This document shows positions 41,329 through 47,978 of a stretch of DNA of 47,978 bases, piece by piece. The stretch lies in assembly GCA_009786535.1 (NCBI GenBank), contig WQRX01000021.1, positions 2,363-50,340 on the forward strand, read 5' to 3'. Made by a program: the position numbers and the translations under genes. Every line of letters begins with the position of its first letter. Position 1 is the stretch's first letter. The notes beneath the pieces were generated by a model that made no database searches, was not told where the DNA came from, and saw nothing but the letters and a program-made list of their open reading frames with translations. Source of the stretch: Defluviitaleaceae bacterium. Lineage in GTDB: Bacteria > Bacillota > Clostridia > Lachnospirales > WQUN01.

Positions 41329-42117
41329 ATGCCGATTGTACTCATCATTGTTGCAGGCATTTTATTCATTGCACAGCGAGGGTACCGCCGCCATATTTTA
41401 CGGCGCGTTTCGTATGCTTTTTCCACCGGTCGCGTATTATTTGCCCAAGAAGAACCCTTTCAACTCATTACCACACTCGCAAACCCTACACGATTATTTA
41501 TCCCCTACATACACACCCGCGAGCCATTGCCCGAAGGGGTAAAGCTGCTGGGTGATTATCGGTTGGGTTCTGCCGAATACGGCACAGAAGCGCGGCTAAT
41601 CCACAAGGCATATCTATTGCCACGCAGTGCGGTTACCTGCCGCGTTTCTGCGTGCGTTGAAAAGCGCGGGCAGTATATCTTCTCGCATGCATGGTTGCAT
41701 GGCGGTGATTTTCTGGGGCTTTCCGAAGGCATGGAAAAAGCCCCCCGCAATACGGAAATTGTCGTATACCCCAACCCTGCCGACAACGCAAATATCAAGC
41801 CATCGCTGGACAATTTCCTCGGCGATATTAGCGTGCGCCGTTTTATTTTGCACGACCCCATGCTCACCACAAGCTACCGCGAATACACAGGCCGCGAGCC
41901 GTTAAAGTCTATTTCGTGGCTGCATACCGCACGCCTGCACAAGCCCATGGTAAAAGTATTCGATTATACGGCAGAAATATCGGTGAGCATTCTCGTAAAC
42001 ATTGACGCAGAAAATGAGGAAAATATTGAACGATGCTACGCCCTCGCCCACACCGTGTGCAAATACATGGAAGAAGCAAAAATAAACTATGATGTGCGCT
42101 GTGAAGGGTGGAAATAA
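41329..42117 (+). pseudogene. DUF58 gene, 5' part, interrupted by an insertion
   Basis: This open frame of 262 codons encodes an N-terminal helix (IVLIIVAGILFIAQRG) and most of a DUF58 domain, including GREPLKSISWLHTARLHKP. It reads native sequence to Tyr254 (codon at 42088), then runs eight codons into the left terminal repeat of the inserted element and stops at TAA. The missing C-terminal end (94 residues) is at 43027-43311. Joining 42089 to 43029 gives a 347-residue DUF58 protein in frame. The truncated product may still be made, but lacks the last strand-helix units of the domain. Confidence 0.85.
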
Positions 42118-42119
42118 CG
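42090..42119 (+). repeat. Left terminal inverted repeat of the cassette
   Basis: Starts TGATGTGCGCTGTGAAGGGT. Matches the reverse complement of 42997-43026 at 25 of 30 positions. Confidence 0.8.
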
Positions 42120-42141
42120 ATATTATTGTTTACACGTGCAT

Positions 42142-42855
42142 TTATAAATCATCAGACGAGTATTCGACCCAAACGGGACTAAAACCTGCTCTAAGTGCAA
42201 GCCTCGTAGAAGCTATATTTGCGCTCCAAGTAGTGTAACAAGGCACTTTTCCTTGTTTATCAGTTTCAAGCGCAAGTTCCTTAACCAAGTACGCCCCAAG
42301 CCCGTAATTACTGTACTCGGAAACGGTGTCAATTCCAATTTGCCATAATAAGCCGCCTAAATGATTATCAACACCGCCCACCGCTGCTATCTTTTCCCCA
42401 TCAAAAGCCGCAATCGCAAGAACCTCTCTCTCGTTGTACTCTAACGAATTTTCAAAGCCTTTATATTTATATAGCTCATTAACAGTATCTTGCTCATATC
42501 GCTTATAAATAAAATCCAAAGGTTTTTCGACGGTTCTTTCAGGGAGCAAATGCAGATACCGAATATTTTCTTCACCTAATTTTTTGCCGAAAGACCGTAA
42601 TTTTTCATTTATGAGATAAAAGTTATCCGAATCCATAATAAAACTGGCAGGAGTCGATTCAAAATTCTTAAAACACCACTCAGCCATTTTTTTATCTGCT
42701 CTTATAACTGCATTATTACCGAATGTAACCATTTGAAAAAATGTATCTTGGGTTTCGATAAATATATTTTTATTTGATTCAAAATCAGTCGCAGAACATT
42801 TCCAATTTGCTGATAATTGCATTTTAGCAGATAATATTTTCTCTTTTTTATTCAT
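42142..42855 (-). CDS. GNAT family acetyltransferase (passenger gene)
   Basis: This 237-residue protein starts at ATG 42855 with AGGAG 5 bases upstream; an upstream ATG at 42891 lacks an RBS. The C-terminal GNAT core shows IAAFDGEKIAAVGGV, an acetyl-CoA loop in SNYGLGAYLVKELALE and the closing TTWSANIASTRLALRAGF. Residues 1-110 are a less conserved N-terminal domain. Substrate unknown; self-acetylation, drug modification or a metabolic amine are all possible. It is the only gene inside the TIR-bounded element and runs opposite to the disrupted operon. Confidence 0.8.
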   Translation of the reverse strand: MNKKEKILSAKMQLSANWKCSATDFESNKNIFIETQDTFFQMVTFGNNAVIRADKKMAEWCFKNFESTPASFIMDSDNFYLINEKLRSFGKKLGEENIRYLHLLPERTVEKPLDFIYKRYEQDTVNELYKYKGFENSLEYNEREVLAIAAFDGEKIAAVGGVDNHLGGLLWQIGIDTVSEYSNYGLGAYLVKELALETDKQGKVPCYTTWSANIASTRLALRAGFSPVWVEYSSDDL

Positions 42856-42978
42856 GACAACTCCTACACAAAAAATATAGATTTTGCGCACGTACCATTT
42901 TGTGGTACATAGGTGCGCTCTTTGATTTTCTTAGCCAGCCAGTAAAACCATTTTACCACAATTTTGTTGTTTTTGTAG

Positions 42979-43311
42979 ATGAAGTTATCTAAACTGCGCT
43001 ATTTACACCCTTCACAGCTTACATCCTACGACTTCTACGCAAATTTTACCACGCTTGGGGTAGCACATACGCACTGGTCGTACATTCCCCGCGGTTTGGG
43101 CATGGCGCATATGCAAAAAATACTGGAGGGACTTGGGCGTGCCACCTATATGCCCAAGGAAACGCTGGCGTCCCTGTTACACCGCGCCGCAAAAAACGGA
43201 AGCACCCAAGGGGTAATCCTTATCACCGCGCAGGAGAAGCAGCAAGCATACACGCTGGTAAACCAATATAAAATCAACCACCCCATTATCCTGTGCGGAG
43301 GTGTGGATTAA
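42979..43311 (+). pseudogene. DUF58 gene, 3' part, downstream of the insertion
   Basis: This 110-codon open frame starts at an ATG within the right end of the element; the first 16 codons are element sequence. From the codon at 43027 it encodes the DUF58 C-terminus: DFYANFTTLGVAHTHWSYIP, then RGLGMAHMQKILEGLGRA and GVILITAQEK. It lacks an upstream domain, so a functional product is unlikely unless the two parts associate. The end overlaps the leader of the following membrane-protein gene. Confidence 0.85.
42997..43026 (-). repeat. Right terminal inverted repeat of the cassette
   Basis: On the minus strand it starts GGATGTAAGCTGTGAAGGGT. It pairs with 42090-42119. Confidence 0.8.
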
Positions 43312-43312
43312 T

Positions 43313-44365
43313 ATGATTTTACTTTTTACAAAAATAATTGCCGACACCGCATTTTATTTTGCGTTTGTGTTTTTTGTTATCATGTATTTCCGCGCCACAC
43401 CTATATTTTTGTTATTATATTTGCCGCCTGTTTTTTACTGCGTATTAAACATAATTACCTTACGCAAAAGCAATATAACAGTCGATTACACCAAGGTTTT
43501 TAATGTATTTGTGCGCGTGTATACACCGTTTGTAATAATCGCACTGTTTATACCCGCCTTGCGCTCGTATATGCAGGTATACTCCATGCCCTTTGCAATC
43601 ATATTTTTGTTGAGTGCGGCGGCGGTGATGCGTCTTTCCTTGCACGAGCGCGAGGTGCATACACAAAAATCATTTTGGCTGGGGAATGCGTATACGCTGG
43701 GCGGAGCATTGCTTGTTGGCGTGGTGGTAAGCCTGCCGTGGGTAAGTGCATTCTTACGCCGTATTGCGCGGTTTTTACTGCTGGACGGCGTGTACGGTGC
43801 GTTTGTACAGGTTATGCATGTATTCTTGCGCTTTATTGAATGGTTTTTTGGTCTTTTTCCGGAAATTTCCCCGTTGGAAGAACCCGAAGGCACACCGCCC
43901 GAGGGCATAGGCATTGGCGCGGCGCAGACGAATCCCGACCCCGCAACGTGGCTTGTCGTCTTGTATGTACTTATTTTATCTTCCTTAATTGCCGGGGTTG
44001 TGTATATAATCTTTCGGTTTTTATATGTAGCGGGCGAAGAAGCGCCGCTGCGTACAACCCGCGACGGGCGTTTGCACAGCACTTTTGTAGAAAATATGAA
44101 ACCTCGCACCCGTACCCGCAACGCATTGCGCAGAGTGTACAAGCAGTTTATATTTTTATGCCACAAGCATGGTTGTGCGCCCCAACCCTCCGACACCAGC
44201 ATACAGTACACCCATTTTGCCGCCGAAAAATTTCACCTAACCACGGAAGCGGAGGCTCTACGCGCTTTGTACCTTCCCGTTCGCTACGGGAAGAGACAGG
44301 GCGCCAAAGAAGATGTTATACTGGCGAAATCGCTGCTAAAACGCATAAAAGCAAAAATTAATTGA
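43313..44365 (+). CDS. Membrane protein with DUF4129-like tail, second moxR cluster
   Basis: This 350-residue protein has about six N-terminal helices (TAFYFAFVFFVIMYF, TPIFLLLYLPPVFYCVL and others, to residue 180), a short external stretch (EEPEGTPPEGIG), one more helix (TWLVVLYVLILSSLIAGVVY, about 208-230), and a cytoplasmic tail whose YTHFAAEKF and ALRALYLPVRYGKRQ features resemble the DUF4129 tail of the protein at 24989. No transglutaminase core is present. The start was chosen at ATG 43313 (GGAGG 11 bases upstream) and not the GTG at 43301. It is probably co-transcribed with moxR and the interrupted DUF58 gene. Confidence 0.8.
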   Translation: MILLFTKIIADTAFYFAFVFFVIMYFRATPIFLLLYLPPVFYCVLNIITLRKSNITVDYTKVFNVFVRVYTPFVIIALFIPALRSYMQVYSMPFAIIFLLSAAAVMRLSLHEREVHTQKSFWLGNAYTLGGALLVGVVVSLPWVSAFLRRIARFLLLDGVYGAFVQVMHVFLRFIEWFFGLFPEISPLEEPEGTPPEGIGIGAAQTNPDPATWLVVLYVLILSSLIAGVVYIIFRFLYVAGEEAPLRTTRDGRLHSTFVENMKPRTRTRNALRRVYKQFIFLCHKHGCAPQPSDTSIQYTHFAAEKFHLTTEAEALRALYLPVRYGKRQGAKEDVILAKSLLKRIKAKIN

Positions 44366-44390
44366 CAATTTTCATATTTGCGTGTATTGA
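44362..44390 (+). promoter_or_regulatory. Candidate promoter for the 44459-45108 gene pair
   Basis: TTGACA (44362-44367), 17-base spacer, TATTGA (44385-44390). It overlaps the stop of the preceding gene. Confidence 0.55.
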
Positions 44391-44458
44391 TTAATTAATC
44401 AAAAAAAGTTTCACCACCAGCGGGAAATATTCTCCAAAAAAATTCATGGAGGTACACT

Positions 44459-44614
44459 ATGATATCCGGAACAACTGTAATGGGTATAACAATGAGGTAT
44501 GCAAATAGTTCTGTTGTCTTTTTAAATAGTTTAGTCCAACGATATAATCTAAGGCAACAGCCCCATCAAGAATGGGTTGACACGAGAAGACTTGCATTGG
44601 CAATAACTCGATGA
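44459..44614 (+). CDS. Small 51-residue hypothetical protein
   Basis: An ATG at 44459 preceded by GGAGG (spacing 6) opens 51 codons ending in TGA at 44612-44614. The product begins MISGTTVMGITMRYANSS and ends in a basic segment (TRRLALAITR). No membrane helix and no known family. The next gene starts at 44611, giving an ATGA overlap, which strongly suggests that both are translated. Confidence 0.6.
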   Translation: MISGTTVMGITMRYANSSVVFLNSLVQRYNLRQQPHQEWVDTRRLALAITR

Positions 44615-45108
44615 TAAAAACGAAATTTTTTGCAACTATTAAGCATTTAATGCTATTTGCGTTTATTCTGTTTTGGTTGATTCATATTTTCCCTATTCCG
44701 GTTAGAATAGAAGCCCCCGCCATTGAGATAATGTTAAATGACGACGGTCACTTTTACGAGCGCGTTGTTCGCATCAATGGTTGGTATAGAATTAATTTAT
44801 TTTCGCATCATCGTTTTAATGGGCAAATAGAAATAAGTGGATATCCAAAAACATTTTATGACATGGAAAGATTGCTTTTGCATAGAAATGCATTTGCTCG
44901 TGGAAGGTTTGATTTAATGTTTTACGCCGGACAGCGCTTTAGCGTATTATATACACGTTGGGTTTTTAACGACGCAGCAATAATGTTGCCGGATGAAAAT
45001 GGTCATTTAAATTCGAGCACCTCTCCATTTGTTGTATTGCATAAGTTGTGTCGCTTGGAAGCAATGGATGTATTAAATATATTCGGGCATGTTTCTCCTA
45101 AAGATTAA
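44611..45108 (+). CDS. Membrane-anchored hypothetical protein
   Basis: This 165-residue protein has one N-terminal membrane segment (LMLFAFILFWLIHIFPIPV) and an extracellular domain of about 130 residues with alternating strand patterns (HFYERVVRINGWYRINLF, GQIEISGYPKTFYD, RFSVLYTRWVF). No conserved motif is recognised. Translation is coupled to the 51-residue frame ahead. A strong terminator follows at 45147. AT-rich composition sets both genes apart from the moxR cluster before them. Confidence 0.7.
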   Translation: MIKTKFFATIKHLMLFAFILFWLIHIFPIPVRIEAPAIEIMLNDDGHFYERVVRINGWYRINLFSHHRFNGQIEISGYPKTFYDMERLLLHRNAFARGRFDLMFYAGQRFSVLYTRWVFNDAAIMLPDENGHLNSSTSPFVVLHKLCRLEAMDVLNIFGHVSPKD

Positions 45109-45146
45109 TTTAATATGCATAGACATCTGCCGAAAAGCATCTGTAC

Positions 45147-45178
45147 AAAAATGGCTTGTTACATAACAAGCCATTTTT
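45147..45178. terminator. Bidirectional intrinsic terminator
   Basis: AAAAATGGCTTGTT (45147-45160), loop ACAT, AACAAGCCATTTTT (45165-45178). It has T-runs on both strands, so it can end the plus-strand pair and the minus-strand gene at 45227. Confidence 0.9.
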
Positions 45179-45226
45179 GGCGTTAATTTATACGCCGTAG
45201 GGATTTTTTTGGAGGGGCGAAACATA

Positions 45227-46387
45227 TTAATAAAACAACTCCAGCTTTATCCATTTTGTAAGCAGCTCGCGCTCATAGGCATCGTCTGTTTGAAAACAGA
45301 AGCTATGAAAACAACAGCGCTCGTAATGCTTATCATCAACTTTGTATTTATACGCGCCCCCGCGGGTACAACGGATAAAATTTGGGTCATTGCTTGCACA
45401 TGCGCCGCAGGGGCGTCCATTTTTCGCGACGGTCTTCATGTTTTCTGTTAAATCGAAAAGAATATTATTGGGCGCGGCAAGGTGATTACCCCAAAGTTGT
45501 ATCGTACAACCTGCCACGCCCAGTTCTATTTTACAAATTTTTTTCTTGCTCTTTCTAGATGTATAGGTAAAGAAAGCACCGCAACCAAAGTTGATTGTGT
45601 CACCGTCAACCCGACAATTGTTATCTAGCAGCAGTTTGTTGATATCGGTAAGCCAATCTATTATTTCCGATGACTGCGTATTTATATATTGACTTACATA
45701 TACGACTTGCTTTTTAGGCTTAGGGTCGGCTAAGGGATAAAAATCGCCGCGCATGAATGCAGTCGTAAACTTATAGTCGTTTGCTTTTATGTTTGCCTGC
45801 GCTTCGGCAAGCAGCTTTATGCCCACGGGTAAAAATTCGTCATAGTCATATTGAATATAAAACGTCCCTGTGTTATCAAGGTCAACTTTTTCTGTAAAAT
45901 TGGCATCTTCAAAATAAAAACCGATATCGGAAAGGAAATTGAACACTTCCATTTTCCGTTCCCTCGCCATTTTGCTTATAGAGTAACGTATTTCACTTTT
46001 TGGCGGAAGCGGCATAAGCAAATCATGCCCGAAAACTACAATTTCTTTCCTTGGATTTGTTTCAAGTCGGCCGTGGTATCCAATGGCGTATAAAACCATC
46101 GCAAGTTCATTTATTATCGGGAAATGCTTATGGATTGAACCACCGTCGCGCACATCGGTTTTTGGGTTGTAATTTATACCCGTCTTAACGTCAATATTAT
46201 CTTTGTTTGCGCTTAGAGCATCAAAGAGCTTACATAAAAATGAACGAAATGATGCAATGCCCTTCTTTATTTCATCGTCTGTCAATCCGTGCCTAAACTT
46301 TTCGGTTACAGTAAAATTATTTGGTGTTTCCATAATAATTGCGTTTTTTAGGAATCGGCAAACATCTGATAAATCAAAATTACTCAA
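45227..46387 (-). CDS. Hypothetical protein with C-terminal Cys-rich domain
   Basis: This 386-residue cytoplasmic-looking protein has no signal peptide. It starts at TTG 46387 (GGGGGAA 7 bases upstream); the first in-frame ATG (46333) has no RBS. The first 270 residues are helical and charged with no motif I know. The last 120 carry a compact domain: KKKICKIELGVAGCT, WGNHLAAPNNIL, CGAC, a further Cys in NFIRCTRGG, then YERCCFHSFCF, a Cys spacing that suggests zinc binding. A frameshifted relic of this C-terminal domain lies at 39993-40312, so the family has been duplicated locally. Function unknown. Confidence 0.75.
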   Translation of the reverse strand: MSNFDLSDVCRFLKNAIIMETPNNFTVTEKFRHGLTDDEIKKGIASFRSFLCKLFDALSANKDNIDVKTGINYNPKTDVRDGGSIHKHFPIINELAMVLYAIGYHGRLETNPRKEIVVFGHDLLMPLPPKSEIRYSISKMARERKMEVFNFLSDIGFYFEDANFTEKVDLDNTGTFYIQYDYDEFLPVGIKLLAEAQANIKANDYKFTTAFMRGDFYPLADPKPKKQVVYVSQYINTQSSEIIDWLTDINKLLLDNNCRVDGDTINFGCGAFFTYTSRKSKKKICKIELGVAGCTIQLWGNHLAAPNNILFDLTENMKTVAKNGRPCGACASNDPNFIRCTRGGAYKYKVDDKHYERCCFHSFCFQTDDAYERELLTKWIKLELFY

Positions 46388-46427
46388 GAGGATTCCCCCA
46401 TATTTTTAAGATTGAATTATACACCTC

Positions 46428-46456
46428 TTGACGTGCATAGCAAGTCCGCTTATAAT
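46428..46456 (+). promoter_or_regulatory. rpmH operon promoter
   Basis: TTGACG (46428-46433), 17-base spacer, TATAAT (46451-46456), a near-consensus sigma-A promoter 57 bases before rpmH. I see no DnaA box (TTATCCACA) in the gap. Confidence 0.8.
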
Positions 46457-46512
46457 GCGCGATGCACTTTCTATAAAATCACTAAATAATTTTTCCAACC
46501 GAGGTGAAAAAT

Positions 46513-46647
46513 ATGAAAAGAACATTCCAACCCAAAAAGCGCCAGCGCAGTAAGGTGCATGGTTTCCGTAAGCGCATGAGCACGTCTAACGGGCGCAAGG
46601 TGCTTCAAAGAAGACGTTTAAAAGGCAGGCATGTACTCTCCGCATAA
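46513..46647 (+). CDS. rpmH: Ribosomal protein L34
   Basis: This 44-residue, highly basic protein is a component of the large ribosomal subunit. Family consensus is evident: [20 protein letters not shown] at the start and the closing [19 protein letters not shown] lies just upstream. The end overlaps the rnpA start by 17 bases, the usual arrangement in bacteria. dnaA, which often lies divergent to rpmH, is not here: a hypothetical gene occupies that position. Confidence 0.98.
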   Translation: MKRTFQPKKRQRSKVHGFRKRMSTSNGRKVLQRRRLKGRHVLSA

Positions 46648-47002
46648 AATGCGTGTGAATGTTTCGCATAAGCCATTGGCTTCGTTGCGTACCGCTAAGG
46701 CCTTCCGTCAAGTGTATAAGGGGGGCAGGCACGTAGCCAGCCCTCTTTTTGTTGTGTATGCACGCAAAACAGACGAAGAAGCACGACGGCTTGGGCTTTC
46801 GGTTAGCAAAAAGGTAGGCAATGCTGTGGTACGCAACCGCGTGCGTCGGTGGATTAAAGAGTACTGCCGTATTTATCCGCCCGCCCAAGGGTATGACTAT
46901 ATTGTTGTTGCACGCCCTGCCGTTGCGTTATTACCGCAAAAAGGTGCATACGCACAGGTAAAAACAGCACTGGCACAACAATTTAAACGGTTAGCCAAAT
47001 GA
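46631..47002 (+). CDS. rnpA: Ribonuclease P protein component
   Basis: This 123-residue basic protein is the cofactor of RNase P RNA in tRNA 5' maturation. It has the family segments [35 protein letters not shown] (the RNR motif) and [10 protein letters not shown]. The start at 46631 has AAAAGG upstream; the ATG at 46649 directly after the rpmH stop is the alternative. The end overlaps yidD by four bases. Confidence 0.97.
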   Translation: MYSPHKMRVNVSHKPLASLRTAKAFRQVYKGGRHVASPLFVVYARKTDEEARRLGLSVSKKVGNAVVRNRVRRWIKEYCRIYPPAQGYDYIVVARPAVALLPQKGAYAQVKTALAQQFKRLAK

Positions 47003-47208
47003 AGGCGGTATTAAAAGCGCTAATTCGTTTTTACAAGCAAGCCATCTCTCCGCATATGCGAAACCGTTGTAAGTATTATCCGTCTTGTTCCACGTATATG
47101 TATGAAGCGGTGGAACGTTATGGCGCGGCGCGTGGTTTTTGGCTGGGAATAAAACGGTTGCTGCGGTGCAACCCATTCGCCCGCGGGGGGTATGACCCTG
47201 TTCCTTAG
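46999..47208 (+). CDS. yidD: Membrane protein insertion efficiency factor YidD
   Basis: This 69-residue protein has family hallmarks: [31 protein letters not shown], and [16 protein letters not shown] with conserved Cys. It assists YidC in inserting membrane proteins. It overlaps rnpA by ATGA and precedes yidC by nine bases, the standard order. Confidence 0.97.
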   Translation: MKAVLKALIRFYKQAISPHMRNRCKYYPSCSTYMYEAVERYGAARGFWLGIKRLLRCNPFARGGYDPVP

Positions 47209-47217
47209 GAGGTTTTA

Positions 47218-47978
47218 ATGGAGATTTTTGCTTTTTTAGGCAGGCCTGTACAGTCCGAACCCGGGTTTATTGTGCGCCCCATTGCGTGGTTGTTTGGCAC
47301 AATCTTGGATTTTTGCTTTAACATCGTATACTGGATAACGCCCAATAACTCGCTGGGTTTAGCCATTATTCTGCTTACCATTGTAGCAATGACACTCATG
47401 CTTCCGTTAAACATTAAATCGCAGAAGTCCATGTTAAAAATGCAAGCCCTTAACCCCGAGCTGGAAAAAATTAAAGCCAAATACGGCGGTAAAAACGATG
47501 CGGAAACGAAGCAAAAAATAAGCCAAGAAACACAAGCCCTTTGGGCAAAAAATAAGGTAAACCCGCTGGGCAGTTGTCTTCCCATGCTTATACAAATGCC
47601 CCTATTCTTCGGCTTGCTGTATATTATGAACCAAAGCTACCTGTATATTGACACGTTGAATGTGCTGTACTACCAGCTTTCCGAGGCGATACAAGCCGTG
47701 CCCGGGTATATCGAAATTATTCGCCCGTTGGCGCGCCCGCACATTCCCGACGCGTGGTATTACACAAACGGGCAATTGCTGGCTTCCGGTTTTAATAATT
47801 TGGTGGCGCAGGGTCACCACCCCGATGTGGCATTGCGTCTTGCATTAGAGCAGCTCGGCACAACCGATGTAATTGTACTGGGCTTGCCCGAGCATCTTTC
47901 CCGCGTATTAGACCGTTTTACTATGGAAACATGGGACGTACTTTTTGCGCAAATTGCGGCAACACAGCCCGCATATTT
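47218..47978 (+). CDS. yidC: Membrane protein insertase YidC, 5' part, cut by window edge
   Basis: The ATG at 47218, preceded by TTAGGAGG, opens a frame running off the right edge (253 codons seen). It shows the first helix region (NSLGLAIILLTIVAMTLMLP), the cytoplasmic loop (LKMQALNPELEKIKAKYGG, WAKNKVNPLGSCLPML), and the next helix QMPLFFGLLYIMNQ. A loop of more than 90 residues follows (from TLNVLYYQLSE on) before any further helix in view, longer than in the model Firmicutes protein. Known function: inserts and folds inner-membrane proteins with SecYEG. Confidence 0.95.
   Translation, partial: MEIFAFLGRPVQSEPGFIVRPIAWLFGTILDFCFNIVYWITPNNSLGLAIILLTIVAMTLMLPLNIKSQKSMLKMQALNPELEKIKAKYGGKNDAETKQKISQETQALWAKNKVNPLGSCLPMLIQMPLFFGLLYIMNQSYLYIDTLNVLYYQLSEAIQAVPGYIEIIRPLARPHIPDAWYYTNGQLLASGFNNLVAQGHHPDVALRLALEQLGTTDVIVLGLPEHLSRVLDRFTMETWDVLFAQIAATQPAY

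Larger units (their letters stand above)
42090..43026. mobile_element. 937-bp TIR-bounded cassette carrying a GNAT gene, inserted in the DUF58 gene
   Basis: The ends are 30-bp imperfect inverted repeats (25 of 30 match), sharing GATGT, GCTGTGAAGGGTG and AAATA. The element is flanked by TA on both sides (42088-42089 and 43027-43028), as expected for TA duplication by Tc1/mariner/IS630-type transposases. It holds one gene (42142-42855, minus) and no transposase, so it would be mobilised in trans. Removing the element and one TA restores the DUF58 frame exactly. It is AT-rich relative to the host gene. Confidence 0.8.

Noticed and set aside
42090..42120. Selenocysteine or a programmed frameshift explaining the split DUF58 gene
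   Set aside because: The 5' part ends in TAA, and an 850-base segment with an opposite-strand gene and inverted-repeat ends lies between the two parts.
46388..46512. A chromosomal origin next to rpmH
   Set aside because: No DnaA boxes or AT-rich unwinding repeats are visible, and the gap is explained by the rpmH promoter.
1..47978. tRNA or rRNA genes and phage or insertion-sequence transposases
   Set aside because: I found no cloverleaf with a TTCRA arm, no rRNA segment and no transposase or integrase motif in the translations.

Overview
The window looks like the chromosome of an anaerobic, endospore-forming Clostridia member of medium GC content. It carries sigG and spoVS (sporulation), a glycine reductase grdX-trxB-trxA-grdE block (Stickland amino-acid fermentation), S-layer-homology proteins of Gram-positive type, and a rpmH-rnpA-yidD-yidC run at the right end. 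All calls come from reading translations and motifs by eye; no database search was run.

Layout. 1-2.1 kb: the start of a QueG-like gene (minus strand), then an OmpR-type response regulator and its histidine kinase. 2.1-5.3 kb: the grd block, ending in a long terminator after grdE with no grdA, grdB, grdC or grdD. 5.3-6.5 kb: sigG and spoVS. 6.5-12.1 kb (minus): murA-walJ-addA. 12.3-17.0 kb: two SLH-domain surface proteins; the second has its signal peptide extended by a dispersed hairpin repeat. 17.0-19.4 kb: an AT-rich islet with a perfect 18-bp hairpin, two paralogous small genes, a secreted protein and a possible small RNA. 19.4-21.1 kb (minus): an M3 oligoendopeptidase. 21.2-22.7 kb: an acetyltransferase-HD gene pair bounded by two copies of a 50-bp promoter-like repeat. 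22.8-32.9 kb: moxR-DUF58-transglutaminase, followed by a LolD/MacB-like ABC system with a large CARDB-like surface protein. 32.9-34.5 kb: maf, acpS and a small P-loop NTPase. 34.5-39.0 kb: uxuA-uxuB (hexuronate catabolism) overlapped by a regulator with two HTH-TPR modules. 39.0-40.3 kb: two small secreted or membrane Cys-containing proteins and a decayed gene relic. 40.3-44.4 kb: a second moxR-DUF58-membrane protein cluster. 44.4-46.4 kb: three hypothetical genes. 46.4-47.98 kb: rpmH-rnpA-yidD-yidC, the last cut by the window edge.

Main discovery. The second DUF58 gene is split by a 937-bp segment (42090-43026) bounded by imperfect 30-bp terminal inverted repeats and flanking TA dinucleotides. 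It carries one GNAT acetyltransferase gene and no transposase. Removing the segment together with one TA restores a continuous DUF58 reading frame of 347 residues. This reads as a non-autonomous, Tc1/IS630-like (TA-targeting) cassette carrying a passenger gene. Other second-look items are the relic at 39993-40312, which is a frameshifted copy of the gene at 45227-46387; the dispersed GAACTTTTT-hairpin repeat family; a 12-bp palindrome (GGGAGCGCTCCC) scattered inside genes in different frames; and the double HTH-TPR regulator next to Cys-rich secreted proteins.
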